A DNA stretch of 64,000 bases from Spinactinospora alkalitolerans (GTDB lineage: Bacteria > Actinomycetota > Actinomycetes > Streptosporangiales > Streptosporangiaceae): positions 6,014,001-6,078,000 of the forward strand of contig NZ_JACCCC010000001.1 of NCBI RefSeq assembly GCF_013408795.1, given 5' to 3'. The notes under the pieces are model-generated. The model saw nothing but the letters and a program-made list of their open reading frames with translations, made no database searches and had not been told where the DNA came from. A program made the translations under genes and the position numbers. Shown here piece by piece: positions 8,871 to 18,630 of the stretch (positions within the stretch are counted from its first letter, which is position 1; the number at the start of each line of letters is the position of its first letter).

Positions 8871-8905
8871 AAGGGACCGCGGACTCCCCGCGCCCGCGGC
8901 CCCTT
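8871..8905 (-). terminator. Hairpin terminator downstream of putP
   Basis: AAGGG(A)CCGCGG pairs with CCGCGG(C)CCCCTT across an 11-nt loop, beginning 15 bp after the putP stop codon. No U-tract follows, as is usual in high-GC actinobacteria. Confidence 0.6.
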
Positions 8906-8919
8906 CACCGGAACCGGCG

Positions 8920-10461
8920 TCAGACCCCCGCGCCGACCTCGCGCTCCATCACGTCGAAGTCGTCGCCCATCCGCTCGGTGGCCCGTCCGAGCGGGTTGAG
9001 GATGAAGATCGCGGCCAGCGAGACGACGACCGCGGGCACCATCGCGTACAGGCCGGTGCCCAGGACCCGCTCGTCGAGGATGTCCCAGATGATGGCGGTG
9101 GCGCCGCCGCCGATCATGCCGCCGAGCGCGCCGATCCAGTTCATCTTCTTCCAGTACAGCGAGAGCACGATGACCGGACCGAAGCCCGCGCCGAACCCGG
9201 CCCAGGCGTAGCCGACCAGGCCGAGGACGTTCTCGTCGCTGTACAGGGCGAGCAGGCCCGCGGCGACCGCGACGCCGATGACGGCGAGCCTGCTGACCAG
9301 CACCAGCCTGCGCGCCGGGGCCTCGCGGTCCATGAACGCGCGGTAGCCGTCCTCGGTCAGCGCCGCGGCGGCGACGAGGAGCTGGGAGTCGGCGGTGCTC
9401 ATGACGGCGGCGAGCACGGCGGCCAGCAGCAGGCCGGCCACGAGCGGGTGCGTGAGCGCCTGGATCAGGGAGAGGAAGACGCTCTCGGGGTTGTCGATCG
9501 GGGTGTCGAAGTAGGCGATGCCGGAGAAGCCGACGAGGACGGCCAGGAACATGGCCGTGACGGCCCAGCCGACGCTCACGACGCGGGCCTTGGGGATGTC
9601 GGCGATGGACCGGATCCCCATGAAGCGCGCCAGGATGTGCGGCTGCCCCAGGTATCCGATGCCCCAGGCCAGGCCGGAGACGATGACGACGGCGCCGAGG
9701 GCGTCGGTGGTCTGCCAGCTCCCGTCGGCGAGCGAGGCGCCGCCGAACGCCGACAGCAGGTTCTCGTTGCGGTCGCCGACCGTGTCCAGGGCCGTGCCGA
9801 ACCCGCCGATGGTGACGACCGCGACGACCGGCACGATCAGCAGCGCGATCCACATCATCGCGGCCTGGATCACGTCGGTCAGGCTGACCGCGAGGAACCC
9901 GCCCAGGAAGGTGTAGAGGACGATGATCGACGCGCCGACGATGACGGCGATGGCGGGCGGCCACCCGAAGACCTGGTCGAACAGCACGCCCATCGACAGC
10001 AGGCCGGAGGCGACGTAGAACAGGTAGAACACCAGGATCAGGATCGCGGAGATGCCCCGCAGCAGCCCGCTGTGGTCGCCGAACCGGTTCTCCAGGTAGG
10101 AGGAGAGCGTCAGGGAGTTGGACTCCCCGCCGTTGCGGAGGTCGCTGACCCGCTCGGTGTAGACGCGCAGCCGGGGGGCGACGATGCGCCAGCTCGCGTA
10201 GAAGCCGATGCCCAGGCCGACCGCGATCCAGGCCTCGCCCAGGCCGGAGAGGTAGATCGCGCCGGGCAGGCCCAGCAGCAGCCATCCGCTGAAGTCGCTG
10301 GCGTTGGCGCTCAGGCCGGCCACCCAACTGTTGAGCTGCCGGCCGCCCAACACGAAGTCGGACAGCGAGGTCGTTCTCTTGTACACCAGCAGACCGACCG
10401 CCACCATCACCACGAAGTAAACGGCGAAGGTGACGACCGATCCGATCATGGAGCTGCTCAC
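8920..10461 (-). CDS. putP: Sodium/proline symporter (SSS family)
   Basis: This is a sodium:solute symporter of about 513 residues with 12-13 predicted membrane segments. PutP-like features include FVLGGRQLNSWVAGLSANASDFSGWLL near the N-terminus (sodium and proline site region) and the SADSQLL-like segment MSTADSQLLVAAAAL. It takes up proline with Na+ for nutrition or osmoprotection. The GTG start at 10461 has GGGGAAG upstream; an ATG follows four codons later. A hairpin terminator lies just downstream. The 560-bp region upstream separates it from the divergent B12 transport operon. Confidence 0.93.
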   Translation of the reverse strand: MSSSMIGSVVTFAVYFVVMVAVGLLVYKRTTSLSDFVLGGRQLNSWVAGLSANASDFSGWLLLGLPGAIYLSGLGEAWIAVGLGIGFYASWRIVAPRLRVYTERVSDLRNGGESNSLTLSSYLENRFGDHSGLLRGISAILILVFYLFYVASGLLSMGVLFDQVFGWPPAIAVIVGASIIVLYTFLGGFLAVSLTDVIQAAMMWIALLIVPVVAVVTIGGFGTALDTVGDRNENLLSAFGGASLADGSWQTTDALGAVVIVSGLAWGIGYLGQPHILARFMGIRSIADIPKARVVSVGWAVTAMFLAVLVGFSGIAYFDTPIDNPESVFLSLIQALTHPLVAGLLLAAVLAAVMSTADSQLLVAAAALTEDGYRAFMDREAPARRLVLVSRLAVIGVAVAAGLLALYSDENVLGLVGYAWAGFGAGFGPVIVLSLYWKKMNWIGALGGMIGGGATAIIWDILDERVLGTGLYAMVPAVVVSLAAIFILNPLGRATERMGDDFDVMEREVGAGV

Positions 10462-10749
10462 GCGGCTTCCCCATCTCTCACGAATCGACGGCGCAGGACT
10501 ACACGGATCATGACTGCGCGGTCCGGCACGGGCAATGACCGATATCGAGCTGCTGACCGATTCGAGACATCATCGATTCATTCGTGGTCCAGGGTTGTCG
10601 AGATGGCCAGCGCCCCCGCGTGCGCGTTGTCGTATCGGCCATGGATCTCTCCCCTTTTCAGAGCCCGTATTCGCCGGTCATCAGGGGTGTGCGCACGGTC
10701 GGCGCCGGGCGGGCCCCGGCCGTTCCCCGGCGGTCGCCATGTCCGCGCG

Positions 10750-10916
10750 GGTCCCCGGCGGCTAGCATTGTGGGCGCGACGGAAACCAGGAAGCCGGTGC
10801 GAATCCGGCACGGTCCCGCCACTGTGACCGAGGAGCCGACCCCGCGCAGGGCCACGGCGCGAAAGCGCTGGAAGGCCGGGGGAGGCGATGATCCGGGAGT
10901 CAGGAGACTGGGCCGT
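10750..10916 (+). ncRNA. Cobalamin (B12) riboswitch upstream of B12 importer genes
   Basis: The stretch carries the conserved core of the cobalamin aptamer in order: GGAAxCxGGAAGCCGGTGCGAATCCGGC-type block (10790-10817), TCCCGCCACTGTGA, GAGGAGCC, and the B12-box-like GAGTCAGGAGACTGG near 10898. The ends are approximate. It lies about 100 bp before a BtuF-like lipoprotein gene, so B12 should turn off the importer, as in other bacteria. The 288 bp on its 5' side to the putP start show no gene. Confidence 0.9.
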
Positions 10917-11022
10917 CGCCGCTTCGTCCACGAGGGCGCGGACCCCGGGGGAAGCGGCCGCGGGCCCGATCGCCGCTGCCGGTCCTCCCCGCCGCGCCCG
11001 GATCCCGGGAGAGGACCCAGAC

Positions 11023-12018
11023 GTGCCCACCACCCCCGTTCCCGACCGACCGCACCGCCTCCTGCTGCCCGCCGCGCTCGCCACCGCGGTGGCGCTGACC
11101 GGCTGCGGCGCCCCCGCGCAGACCGCGACCGGCTCCGGCCCGCCCGCCGAGGGCTACCCGGTGACCATCGGCAACTGCGGCTCCGAGACCCGCGTCGACG
11201 CGCCGCCGGAGCGCGTGGTCACCTTGAACCAGCACGTCACAGAGGTGATGCTGGCGCTCGGCCTGGAGGATCGGATGGTGGGCACGGCCTACCTGGACGA
11301 CGAGGTCCCGCCCGAGTACGCCGACGCCTACGCCTCGGTCCCGGTGCTCGCCGACGCCTACCCCTCGTTCGAGGTCCTGCTGGAGGCCGAACCCGACTTC
11401 GTCTACGGCGGATTCACCAGCGCGTTCGACGACACCGAGGGCCGCGGCAGGCCGGCGCTGGCCGATGCGGGCATCGCCACCTACCTCAACATCGAGCAGT
11501 GCGCCGACGAGGTGACGACGGAGACCGTCGAGACCGAGCTGCGCAACGTCGCCCGGATCTTCGGCGTGGAGGAGCGCGCCGAGGAGCTGATCGAGGAGAT
11601 GAACGCCGACCTGGCCGAGGTCGGCGCGCGGCTCGAAGGCGTCGAACCGGTGGACGTGCTGGTCGTGGACAGCATCGACACCACCGTCTTCACCTCCGGC
11701 GGCAGCGGCATCGGCTCCGATCTGATCGAGCGGGCCGGCGGGCGCAACGTGTTCGGCGACGTCGACGACACCTTCGCCGACGTCTCCATCGAGCAGGCCG
11801 CCGCGCGTTCCCCCGAGGTCATCCTGTTCTACGACTACGGCGCCACCTCCGTCGAGGAGAAGCGCCGGGCGGTCCTCGCCGACCCCGTGCTGGCCGGCGC
11901 GCCGGCGGTCGAGGAGGAGCGCTTCGCGGTGCTGCCGCTGACATCGGCCCTGGTCGGCGTCAGGACCGGTGACGCGGTGACCGACATCGCCGAGCAGCTC
12001 CACCCGGACGCGTTCTGA
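11023..12018 (+). CDS. ABC transporter substrate-binding lipoprotein, likely for cobalamin (BtuF-like)
   Basis: This 331-residue lipoprotein has a signal peptide ending in a lipobox (VALTGC, Cys about residue 28) and a helical-backbone periplasmic-binding fold of the iron-siderophore/B12 type: ERVVTLNQHVTEVMLALGL, VPVLADAYPSFEVLLEAEPD, and DVLVVDSIDTT at the domain swap. The GTG at 11023 is chosen because GAGAGG precedes it and the signal peptide starts there. The upstream cobalamin riboswitch makes B12 or a corrinoid the likely ligand. The permease follows 11 bp later. Confidence 0.87.
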   Translation: MPTTPVPDRPHRLLLPAALATAVALTGCGAPAQTATGSGPPAEGYPVTIGNCGSETRVDAPPERVVTLNQHVTEVMLALGLEDRMVGTAYLDDEVPPEYADAYASVPVLADAYPSFEVLLEAEPDFVYGGFTSAFDDTEGRGRPALADAGIATYLNIEQCADEVTTETVETELRNVARIFGVEERAEELIEEMNADLAEVGARLEGVEPVDVLVVDSIDTTVFTSGGSGIGSDLIERAGGRNVFGDVDDTFADVSIEQAAARSPEVILFYDYGATSVEEKRRAVLADPVLAGAPAVEEERFAVLPLTSALVGVRTGDAVTDIAEQLHPDAF

Positions 12019-12029
12019 GCGGGCGCGGC

Positions 12030-13136
12030 GTGCGCGCGCGGACCGCCGCGGCCCCGGCCCGGCCGCGCGGCGGCGGCCGGGCCGCGTTCACGCGCAACGG
12101 CCGGCTGCGCGCGGCGGTCGTGCTGCCGCTGCTGGGCGCGGCCCTGCTGGTGATGATGACATTCGGGGTCATGGCCGGGTCGGTGGACATCACCTTCGCC
12201 GACACCTGGCGGATCCTGATCCACCGGACGCTGCCCGGCCTGGCCGAGCCCACCTGGCCGCGGGTGCACGAGACGATCGTGCTGACGTCGCGGCTGCCGC
12301 GGGTGCTGCTGGCCGCGGTCGTCGGGGCGGGGCTGGCGCTGATCGGCATGGTGCTGCAGGCCCTGGTGCGCAACCCGCTGGCCGACCCGCTGCTCCTGGG
12401 CGTGTCGTCGGGCGCGACGTTCGGCGCCGTCGCCGTGGTCATCCTCGGGATCAACCTGTTCGGGCTGTACTCCCTGTCGGTCTCGGCGTTCCTCGGCGCG
12501 CTGGTGGCGCTGCTCCTGGTCTATGCGATGGCGCGGGTGGGCGGCAGGATGACGACGACAAGGCTGGTGCTGGCCGGCGTGGCCGTGGGGCAGGTGCTCT
12601 CCGCCGTCGCGAGCCTGCTCATCATCACCTCCGGCGAACCGCACGCGATGGCGCAGGTGGCCCGCTGGACCATGGGCGGGCTCGGCGGCACCGGCTGGGA
12701 CGAGCTGCTGCTCCCCTCGGCCGTCGTGACGGTGGCGCTGGCCCTGCTGCTCACCCAGGCGCGGGCGTTCAACCTGCTCTTCGCCGGCGAGGAGGCCGCC
12801 GTCACGATGGGGCTGTCCGTGGACCGGTTCCGCGCGGTGATGGTCGTGGCGACGTCGCTGGTCACCGGCGTCATGGTCGCGGTGAGCGGCATGATCGGCT
12901 TCGTCGGCCTGATGGTTCCGCACGTCGCCCGCCTGCTGGTGGGCGCGGACCACCGCCGCGCCCTGCCCGTGGCGACCCTGCTCGGCGCCGCGTTCCTGGT
13001 CCTGGCCGACCTGGCCGCCCGCACCCTGGCCAGCCCGGAGGAGATCCCCGTGGGCATCCTCACCGCCCTGTGCGGCGGCCCGTTCTTCCTGTGGCTGATG
13101 CGCCGCGACGCCCGCAGGACGAAGGGGCGGGTGTGA
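12030..13136 (+). CDS. FecCD/BtuC-family ABC transporter permease
   Basis: This 368-residue permease has about ten membrane segments and the FecCD signature regions: RLPRVLLAAVVGAGLALIG followed by QALVRNPLADPLLLGVSSGA near the N-terminus, and GMIGFVGLMVPHVARLLVG, which forms the cytoplasmic coupling region for the ATPase. It forms one unit with the riboswitch-linked binding lipoprotein and is therefore assigned to B12 uptake. No ATPase gene follows; a lipoprotein gene on the other strand comes next. A FecE/BtuD-type ATPase lies alone at 39235-40026. Confidence 0.9.
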   Translation: MRARTAAAPARPRGGGRAAFTRNGRLRAAVVLPLLGAALLVMMTFGVMAGSVDITFADTWRILIHRTLPGLAEPTWPRVHETIVLTSRLPRVLLAAVVGAGLALIGMVLQALVRNPLADPLLLGVSSGATFGAVAVVILGINLFGLYSLSVSAFLGALVALLLVYAMARVGGRMTTTRLVLAGVAVGQVLSAVASLLIITSGEPHAMAQVARWTMGGLGGTGWDELLLPSAVVTVALALLLTQARAFNLLFAGEEAAVTMGLSVDRFRAVMVVATSLVTGVMVAVSGMIGFVGLMVPHVARLLVGADHRRALPVATLLGAAFLVLADLAARTLASPEEIPVGILTALCGGPFFLWLMRRDARRTKGRV

Positions 13137-13158
13137 GAGCCGCGCCCGCCCCTCCCCT

Positions 13159-13881
13159 CTATCCCCGCCCCAGGACCTTCTCCTCGCGTTCCAGGGCGGC
13201 CTCGGAGAACTCCACCAGGGTGTCCTCCAGCGCGTCGGCGTCGGGGCCGAGGACGGAGGTGCTGCCCAGGTAGTCGCCGTTGCGGTAGACCATGCCGTAG
13301 AGCAGGACCGGCTCGCCCTGCACCTCGGTCTCGACCACGAAGGCCCTGGACTCCTCGCCCACGGTCGCCAGATCGAGGTCGCGCAGCGTGTAGGGCGCCT
13401 TCAGGCCGTTCTCGACGGTCGCCTCGTAGCTGGCGCACTCCTCGGGCGGGGCGGCGTCCAGCGCCTTCACGGCGGCCTGCTCCGACAGTCCGATCAGCGT
13501 GTGGGTGATGGTCGCGCCGGGACCGCCGAAGGAGGCCACCGAGGCGGGGGCCTCGCGCACCTCGGGCAGCCGCCCCCACTGGTTCACGGCGTCCATGCAC
13601 TGGGGCTTGTCGAGCTCCGTGTCCTCGCGCAGCTCCTCCGTGCGCCGCACCGACGCCAACTGGGCGTAGGTCCCGGTCTCGCTCTGGTCGGCCAGCAAAT
13701 CGGCCTCGCCGAACTGCACCATCTGCGCCTCGTTCAGCCGGGTGGCGGCCTCGGCGTTGGGGTCGGCCTCCTGCGCCGCCGCGCCGCCGTCGGCGTCGCC
13801 GCATCCGGCCAGGCCGCCGAGAACCGCCGCGACTCCGAGCGACGCCGCCGCCGCTTTCAGCGGCCTCCACCGGTGGTCCAT
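13159..13881 (-). CDS. Hypothetical lipoprotein
   Basis: This 240-residue protein has an N-terminal signal peptide with lipobox LAGC (Cys about 27), followed by an acidic linker and a soluble domain. Three further Cys residues are visible (in KPQCMDA and PPEECAS among others), so a disulfide is possible. The fold resembles PknH-sensor-like lipoproteins of actinobacteria only loosely; I do not assign a function. It converges on the B12 permease (22 bp gap) and diverges from the aminotransferase. Confidence 0.75.
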   Translation of the reverse strand: MDHRWRPLKAAAASLGVAAVLGGLAGCGDADGGAAAQEADPNAEAATRLNEAQMVQFGEADLLADQSETGTYAQLASVRRTEELREDTELDKPQCMDAVNQWGRLPEVREAPASVASFGGPGATITHTLIGLSEQAAVKALDAAPPEECASYEATVENGLKAPYTLRDLDLATVGEESRAFVVETEVQGEPVLLYGMVYRNGDYLGSTSVLGPDADALEDTLVEFSEAALEREEKVLGRG

Positions 13882-13994
13882 GGTGTTATTTCCTGTTCTG
13901 TGCGATATTGCGGCTGGGGTTCAATGGGGAGCCCCAGCATGACCTTGCTGTGCGTAATCTGAGCCTTGCACAGAGTATCGATGAAAGGACAACG

Positions 13995-15077
13995 GTGTCG
14001 GAGCGGAATTCGCCGTATTTCAGGGCTGTGCTCGGTTCCATCCCGCCGTACCGGCCGGGGCGCAAGGTCGAGGGGCCGGACGGGCGGTCCTACAAGCTCT
14101 CCTCCAACGAGTCGCCCTACGGCCCGCTGCCCTCGGTCCTGGAGGCCGTCAGCGCGGCCGCCGCCGACCTCAACCGCTACCCCGACAGCGGGGCCGCCGG
14201 GCTGACCTCGGCGCTGGCCCGGCGCTTCGACGTCCCCGAGGAGCACGTGGCCCTGGGCGCCGGCTCAGTGGGGATCCTGCAGCAGCTGCTGGCGACCGCC
14301 GCCGAACCCGGTGCGGAGGTCGTCTACGCCTGGCGCTCCTTCGAGGCCTACCCGCTGCTGGTGCGGTTGTCGGGCGCCACACCGGTGCAGGTGCCGCTGC
14401 GCGAGGAGACCCACGACCTCGACGCCCTGGCCGCCGCGATCACCGACCGCACCCGGCTGGTGTTCGTCTGCAACCCCAACAACCCCACGGGAACGGCCGT
14501 GCGCGAGGCCGAGCTGACCGCGTTCCTGGACCGGGTGCCCGACCACGTGCTGGTGATCCTGGACGAGGCCTACCGCGAATACGTCCGCGACCCCGGCGTC
14601 CCCGACGGCCTGCGGCTGTACCGGGACCGCCCCAACGTCGCCGTGCTGCGGACCTTCTCCAAGGCCTACGGCCTGGCGGCGCTGCGCGTGGGCTTCCTCG
14701 TCGGCCACCCGCACGTCGCCGAGGCCGTGCGCAAGACGATGGTGCCCTTCGCCGTCAACCACGTGGCCCAGATCGCCGCCGAGGCCTCCCTGGCCGCGGA
14801 GGAGGAGCTGCTGGAGCGCGTGGCGGCCACGGTGAAGGAGCGCGGCCGGGTGCGCGACGCGCTGATCGGCGACGGCTGGACGGTGCCGCCGACGGAGGCC
14901 AACTTCGTGTGGCTGCGCCTGGGTGAGGCCACCCTCGACTTCGCCGCCGAATGCGAGGCCGCGGGCGTCGCGGTCCGGCCCTTCGCCGGCGAGGGCGTGC
15001 GGATCAGCATCGGAGCGCCGGACGCCGACGACGCCTTCCTCGCGGTCGCCGGGGCCTTCCCCACCCGAAACGGGTAG
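13995..15077 (+). CDS. Histidinol-phosphate / aromatic aminotransferase (PLP, class I/II)
   Basis: This 360-residue aminotransferase has the HisC/Pat hallmarks: [15 protein letters not shown] at the N-terminus, [13 protein letters not shown], the [11 protein letters not shown] segment holding the PLP Asp and Tyr, and [13 protein letters not shown] with the Schiff-base Lys. It transfers an amino group between glutamate and imidazole-acetol phosphate or an aromatic 2-oxoacid. No his or aro gene is adjacent, so the substrate is open. I chose the GTG at 13995, with AAAGGA upstream, because upstream in-frame residues do not fit the family. Confidence 0.88.
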   Translation: MSERNSPYFRAVLGSIPPYRPGRKVEGPDGRSYKLSSNESPYGPLPSVLEAVSAAAADLNRYPDSGAAGLTSALARRFDVPEEHVALGAGSVGILQQLLATAAEPGAEVVYAWRSFEAYPLLVRLSGATPVQVPLREETHDLDALAAAITDRTRLVFVCNPNNPTGTAVREAELTAFLDRVPDHVLVILDEAYREYVRDPGVPDGLRLYRDRPNVAVLRTFSKAYGLAALRVGFLVGHPHVAEAVRKTMVPFAVNHVAQIAAEASLAAEEELLERVAATVKERGRVRDALIGDGWTVPPTEANFVWLRLGEATLDFAAECEAAGVAVRPFAGEGVRISIGAPDADDAFLAVAGAFPTRNG

Positions 15078-15081
15078 CGAT

Positions 15082-15400
15082 CCCGGCCTCGGCCGCAGGG
15101 GGTCGTGAACCTCGGCCACAGGGGGTCTTGAAACCTCGGCCACAAGGGTTCGCGGTGAACGGGCGGCCCGTCGTGCGGCCGAAGGCTCGTGTGCGGGGTG
15201 CCCGGCTCCGCGCGAAGCACACCGGGTGCCCTGCGGTCCAGACCGAAACCCCGGTGTCGGTCCGAGGTAAGGGCGACGGTTCTGCTTCGCGCACGGGTGC
15301 GACGTTCACCTCAACGGACCTTCGGCCACACGAGAGAACCGCACCCGCACGAGCCCCCTCCTGGGACGGGCCCTCAAGGCCCCCTGGGGCCAAGGCCACC
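15082..15400. repeat. Mosaic intergenic repeat, family A, copy 1
   Basis: The region holds three near-tandem short units (CCTCGGCCACA-GGGGGTCTTGAA type), then TTCGGCCACACGAGAG and CCTCCTGGGACGGGCCCTC. These recur in 53609-53945 and 63175-63690. No coding potential is convincing. Confidence 0.6.
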
Positions 15401-15413
15401 TGGAGAACCGAAA

Positions 15414-15437
15414 GGCCCGCCGCGCGGGCGGCGGGCC
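15414..15437 (-). terminator. GC-rich hairpin terminator
   Basis: GGCCCGCCG pairs perfectly with CGGCGGGCC around a 6-nt loop, 35 bp beyond the stop of the regulator gene. Confidence 0.65.
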
Positions 15438-15471
15438 CCTCCTCCGCTACCGGCTCACCGCGTCGGCGGCG

Positions 15472-16785
15472 CTACTTGCCGGCCTTGTCGAGCTTCTCCA
15501 CGATCAGCCGGTACAACTGGCGCGGGCGGCCGGGCTGCAGCGTCCGGTTGGGCGGGAGCGGCCAGGCCAGGCCCTCCTCGACCAGGGTGCGCAGCAGGCG
15601 GCGGGCGGTGCGCGGGGTGACGCCCAGCATGCGGCCGGCGCCCTCGGCGTCGACCACCAGCGGCCCTTCCTCCTCCGCGATCTTCTCCGACAGCCGCAGC
15701 AGGGTTTCGCGGCCCTTGGTGCGCAGTTGCTCGCTGCTCTGGCGCTGCGGCGCCCGCTGCGCCGGCACCAGCGAGCGGCCCTCCCGGTCGACCGCGAAAC
15801 TCTGCCGCGTGGCCTGCGCCCGGCTCAGCGCGGCGCGGGCGTGCGTCTCGGCGTCCTGGGTGGTGCGGCCCATGCCGATCCCCACCTCGATCGCGATGCC
15901 CAGCTCGGCCTTGATCCGCTCGACGAACGGGGGCTGGCGGAACCCCTCGGTGGCAGACACGAGCGACCCCCGGGTGGCGGTGACCATGAACGTGTGGTCG
16001 TCCACCGGGTGCGCCGTGGCGTTGATGCGGTGCGCCTCCTGCAGCAGCAGCCGCTGCAGGGCGAGCCGCAGTTCGTCGCGCCAGTACCGGGGCGTGGAGC
16101 GGCGGGTGGAGTCGCGCAGCGTCGGCACGTCCACGATGACGACGCCCAACTGCGCCTCCTCCAGCCGGTGGTGCGCGCCGAGCAGTCCCGCCGTCTGCAG
16201 GGCGCTGCGCACGCCCGCGTTGGTCGGGCGCAGCCGGAGCGTGGGCACCCCCACCGCCTCCAGGCGCTCGGCGACGCCCCGCACGCAGGTGATGGCCATC
16301 CGGGTGGCCTTGCGCCGCCACAGGCCCTCGTGGAACGAGGTCAGCGCCGCCGTGCTGGCGAGCTCCTCGTGCACGTGGATCCCGTCGACGGGCAGGTCGA
16401 CCTCGGAGTAGGCCTCGACCACGTCGGTCCGGCCGAGCACGTCCAGGCTCGCCCTGGTCGGGTCGAACCTCTCGTCCAGGGTGGCCCGCAGCAGCGCCTC
16501 GTGCAGGCTGGCCCCGCCGAGAGGGACGTAGGTGGCGGGCATCGTCAGCACGCCGGCCTTGCGAGCGAACTCGTAGGGGACCGGACTCGCGAACAAATAG
16601 GCGTCGATCGCGGACCCCAGGCGCAGCACCTTGTCGGTGGCCTCTTGCTCATCTCGATAGGCAGCGGCGATGAGTCTGGCGTTGAGCGGCCCGGTCGACC
16701 CGGGGCCCATCAGCATGACGCGTTCCACCACTTCGTGCGGCCCGATGACGCCAATCGTCAAATCGCCAGTACGCTGCGCACTCAC
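15472..16785 (-). CDS. Putative sensor/regulator with degenerate GGDEF-like domain and C-terminal winged helix
   Basis: This 437-residue protein has three parts. An N-terminal domain (about 1-130) begins with TIGVIGPHEVVERV and resembles a ligand-binding Rossmann-like module. A central domain (about 190-300) contains IEVGIGMGRTTQDAETHARAA, a pattern seen in nucleotidyl-cyclase/GGDEF-like and GTP cyclohydrolase III-like proteins, but without a GGDEF motif. A C-terminal domain has a HTH-like MLGVTPRTARRLLRTLVEEGLAW. Regulation of gene expression is likely but the signal is unknown. It lies 194 bp downstream of murA on the same strand, with a hairpin between. GTG start; the ribosome site is weak. 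Confidence 0.7.
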   Translation of the reverse strand: MSAQRTGDLTIGVIGPHEVVERVMLMGPGSTGPLNARLIAAAYRDEQEATDKVLRLGSAIDAYLFASPVPYEFARKAGVLTMPATYVPLGGASLHEALLRATLDERFDPTRASLDVLGRTDVVEAYSEVDLPVDGIHVHEELASTAALTSFHEGLWRRKATRMAITCVRGVAERLEAVGVPTLRLRPTNAGVRSALQTAGLLGAHHRLEEAQLGVVIVDVPTLRDSTRRSTPRYWRDELRLALQRLLLQEAHRINATAHPVDDHTFMVTATRGSLVSATEGFRQPPFVERIKAELGIAIEVGIGMGRTTQDAETHARAALSRAQATRQSFAVDREGRSLVPAQRAPQRQSSEQLRTKGRETLLRLSEKIAEEEGPLVVDAEGAGRMLGVTPRTARRLLRTLVEEGLAWPLPPNRTLQPGRPRQLYRLIVEKLDKAGK

Positions 16786-16928
16786 CTCGGGCTGCTCCCC
16801 GCTACCATTCCACGCTCTTCACTATGTGCGCCCACTGGTCCCGACCCAATTCCTGTCACGGCATGATTGCCGCGATCGTACCCATTGTTCGAGGCCGATG
16901 AAGATCGTTTGACACAGAACGTCAAAGG

Positions 16929-16958
16929 CCTTGGCGGGAGCCTTCGCCCCCGCCAAGG
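16929..16958 (-). terminator. Hairpin terminator after murA
   Basis: CCTTGGCGGG and CCCGCCAAGG form a perfect 10-bp stem with a 10-nt loop, 21 bp after the murA stop and before the regulator gene. The regulator is probably read from its own promoter or by read-through. Confidence 0.75.
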
Positions 16959-16979
16959 GTTGAGCTGGGACGTTACAGG

Positions 16980-18281
16980 TTAGACCGGCTCTTCGCGGAT
17001 GACATCGGCGCCCAAAGCGGCCAGCCTGGTGGCGAACTGAGCGTGACCGCGGTCGACCAGGTAGCCCGGAGCGATGACGGTCTCGCCTTCGGCGACCAGG
17101 CCGCCGAGGACGAGCGCGGCACCGGTGCGGAGGTCGTGTGCGACGACCTCGGCGCCGTGCAGCGCGTTCGGGCCGTGCACGATGGCGCGGGTGCCGTCCA
17201 CCTCGATCTTGGCGCCCATCTTGTTCAGCTCGTCGGCCAGCGCGAAGCGGCCGTCGTAGATGGCCTCGTGGATGTAGCTCTCGCCCTCGGCGAGCGTGGC
17301 CAGGGCCATCAGCGGCGACTGCAGGTCGGTCGCGAAGCCCGGGTAGGGGGAGGTGACGGCGTTGATCGGGCGCAGCGCCATGGCGGGGTCGCGGTGCACG
17401 TGCAGCACCGCGCCCTGCTGGGCGAACTGCACGCCCATCTGCTCCAGTTTCCAGCGCGCGACGCCCAGGTGCGTCAGGTGGGCGCCGACCAGGCTGACGT
17501 CGCCGCCGGTGGCCGCGGCCATCATCGCGAACACGCCGGCGTCGATGCGGTCGGACATGATCGTGTGCTCGACGGCGGTGAGCTCCTCGACGCCCTCGAC
17601 CGTGATGATGCCGGTGCCGCCGCCCTTGATCCTGGCGCCCATGCGGGTGAGGAACTCGATCACGTCGAGCACCTCGGGTTCGAGGGCGACGTGTTCGATG
17701 ACGGTGGTGCCCGGGGCGAGCACCGCGGCCATGATCAGGTTCTCGGTGCCGGTGTGCGAGGGGGTGTCGAGGTAGAGGTGGCCGCCCTTGAGGTTGCCGG
17801 CCTCGACGTTGATGTGGTTGCGCTCGTTGTCCTCCGACACCTCGGCGCCCAGGCGCGCGAAGCCGCGGTAGTGGAAGTCGAGGTTGCGGCTGCCGAGGTT
17901 GCACCCGCCCACGCCCTCGATGCGGGCGCGGCCCATGCGGTGCATGAGGGCGGGCACGAACAGCACGGACCCGCGGAAGCGCGCGGCGATGTCGGCGGGG
18001 AGCACGGCTCGCTCGGGGTCGTTGAGCTGGGAGGCGTCGATGACGATGGTGCGCTCGGCCTCGTGGAACTCGACCTTCGCGCCGATGTGCTCGGCGAGCT
18101 CCAGTGCACGGCGTACGTCCTCGATGATGGGGACGTTGCGCAGGACGGTGCGCCCCTTGGCCGCGAGCAGGGCGGCGCCGATCATCGGCAGGACGGCGTT
18201 CTTCGCGCCCTGGATGAACGCGGTCCCGTTGAGGGGACGGCCGCCGCGGACGCGGTAACGAACCTCCTGGCCCATGCTCAT
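16980..18281 (-). CDS. murA: UDP-N-acetylglucosamine 1-carboxyvinyltransferase (MurA family)
   Basis: This 433-residue enol-transfer enzyme catalyses the first committed step of peptidoglycan precursor synthesis, adding enolpyruvate from PEP to UDP-GlcNAc. It has the N-terminal substrate Lys in GAKNAVLPM, and GVGGCNLGSRNLDFH, in which the Cys corresponds to catalytic Cys115 of E. coli MurA. Cys at this site predicts fosfomycin sensitivity. ADELNKMGAKI and GPNALHGAEVVAHDLRTGAA represent the C-terminal half. Actinobacteria often carry two murA paralogues; this one is followed by an unusual sensor-regulator gene. Confidence 0.92.
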   Translation of the reverse strand: MSMGQEVRYRVRGGRPLNGTAFIQGAKNAVLPMIGAALLAAKGRTVLRNVPIIEDVRRALELAEHIGAKVEFHEAERTIVIDASQLNDPERAVLPADIAARFRGSVLFVPALMHRMGRARIEGVGGCNLGSRNLDFHYRGFARLGAEVSEDNERNHINVEAGNLKGGHLYLDTPSHTGTENLIMAAVLAPGTTVIEHVALEPEVLDVIEFLTRMGARIKGGGTGIITVEGVEELTAVEHTIMSDRIDAGVFAMMAAATGGDVSLVGAHLTHLGVARWKLEQMGVQFAQQGAVLHVHRDPAMALRPINAVTSPYPGFATDLQSPLMALATLAEGESYIHEAIYDGRFALADELNKMGAKIEVDGTRAIVHGPNALHGAEVVAHDLRTGAALVLGGLVAEGETVIAPGYLVDRGHAQFATRLAALGADVIREEPV

Positions 18282-18630
18282 GTGCTCCTTCGTGAGGCTG
18301 ATTGCTGGGGTGGTACTCGCCGGGATTACCTGTGTGCTTCAGACGCGGATCTCACGCGGAGCGTTCCGACGAGGCGGGCTCATACGGTAGCCATCTGGCG
18401 ACGACTCTATAGCAACGCACGTCGTACGCCCGCTGATCGCGCGGCGATTCACCGGATACCTCGCGAAATCGCGTCATAGCAGCCACGAGCGGTCAAGCCG
18501 ATTGCCCGTTGGTGATTGTGCGAGCGCCCCCGGCGCGGACTCGGGCGGATATGGGGCGCCGCGCGCCGCCGCCAAGGGCAGCTACAACTGTACGCGCTGC
18601 GCGCGGCGGCCGGTGCCATAGTGCGACGGA

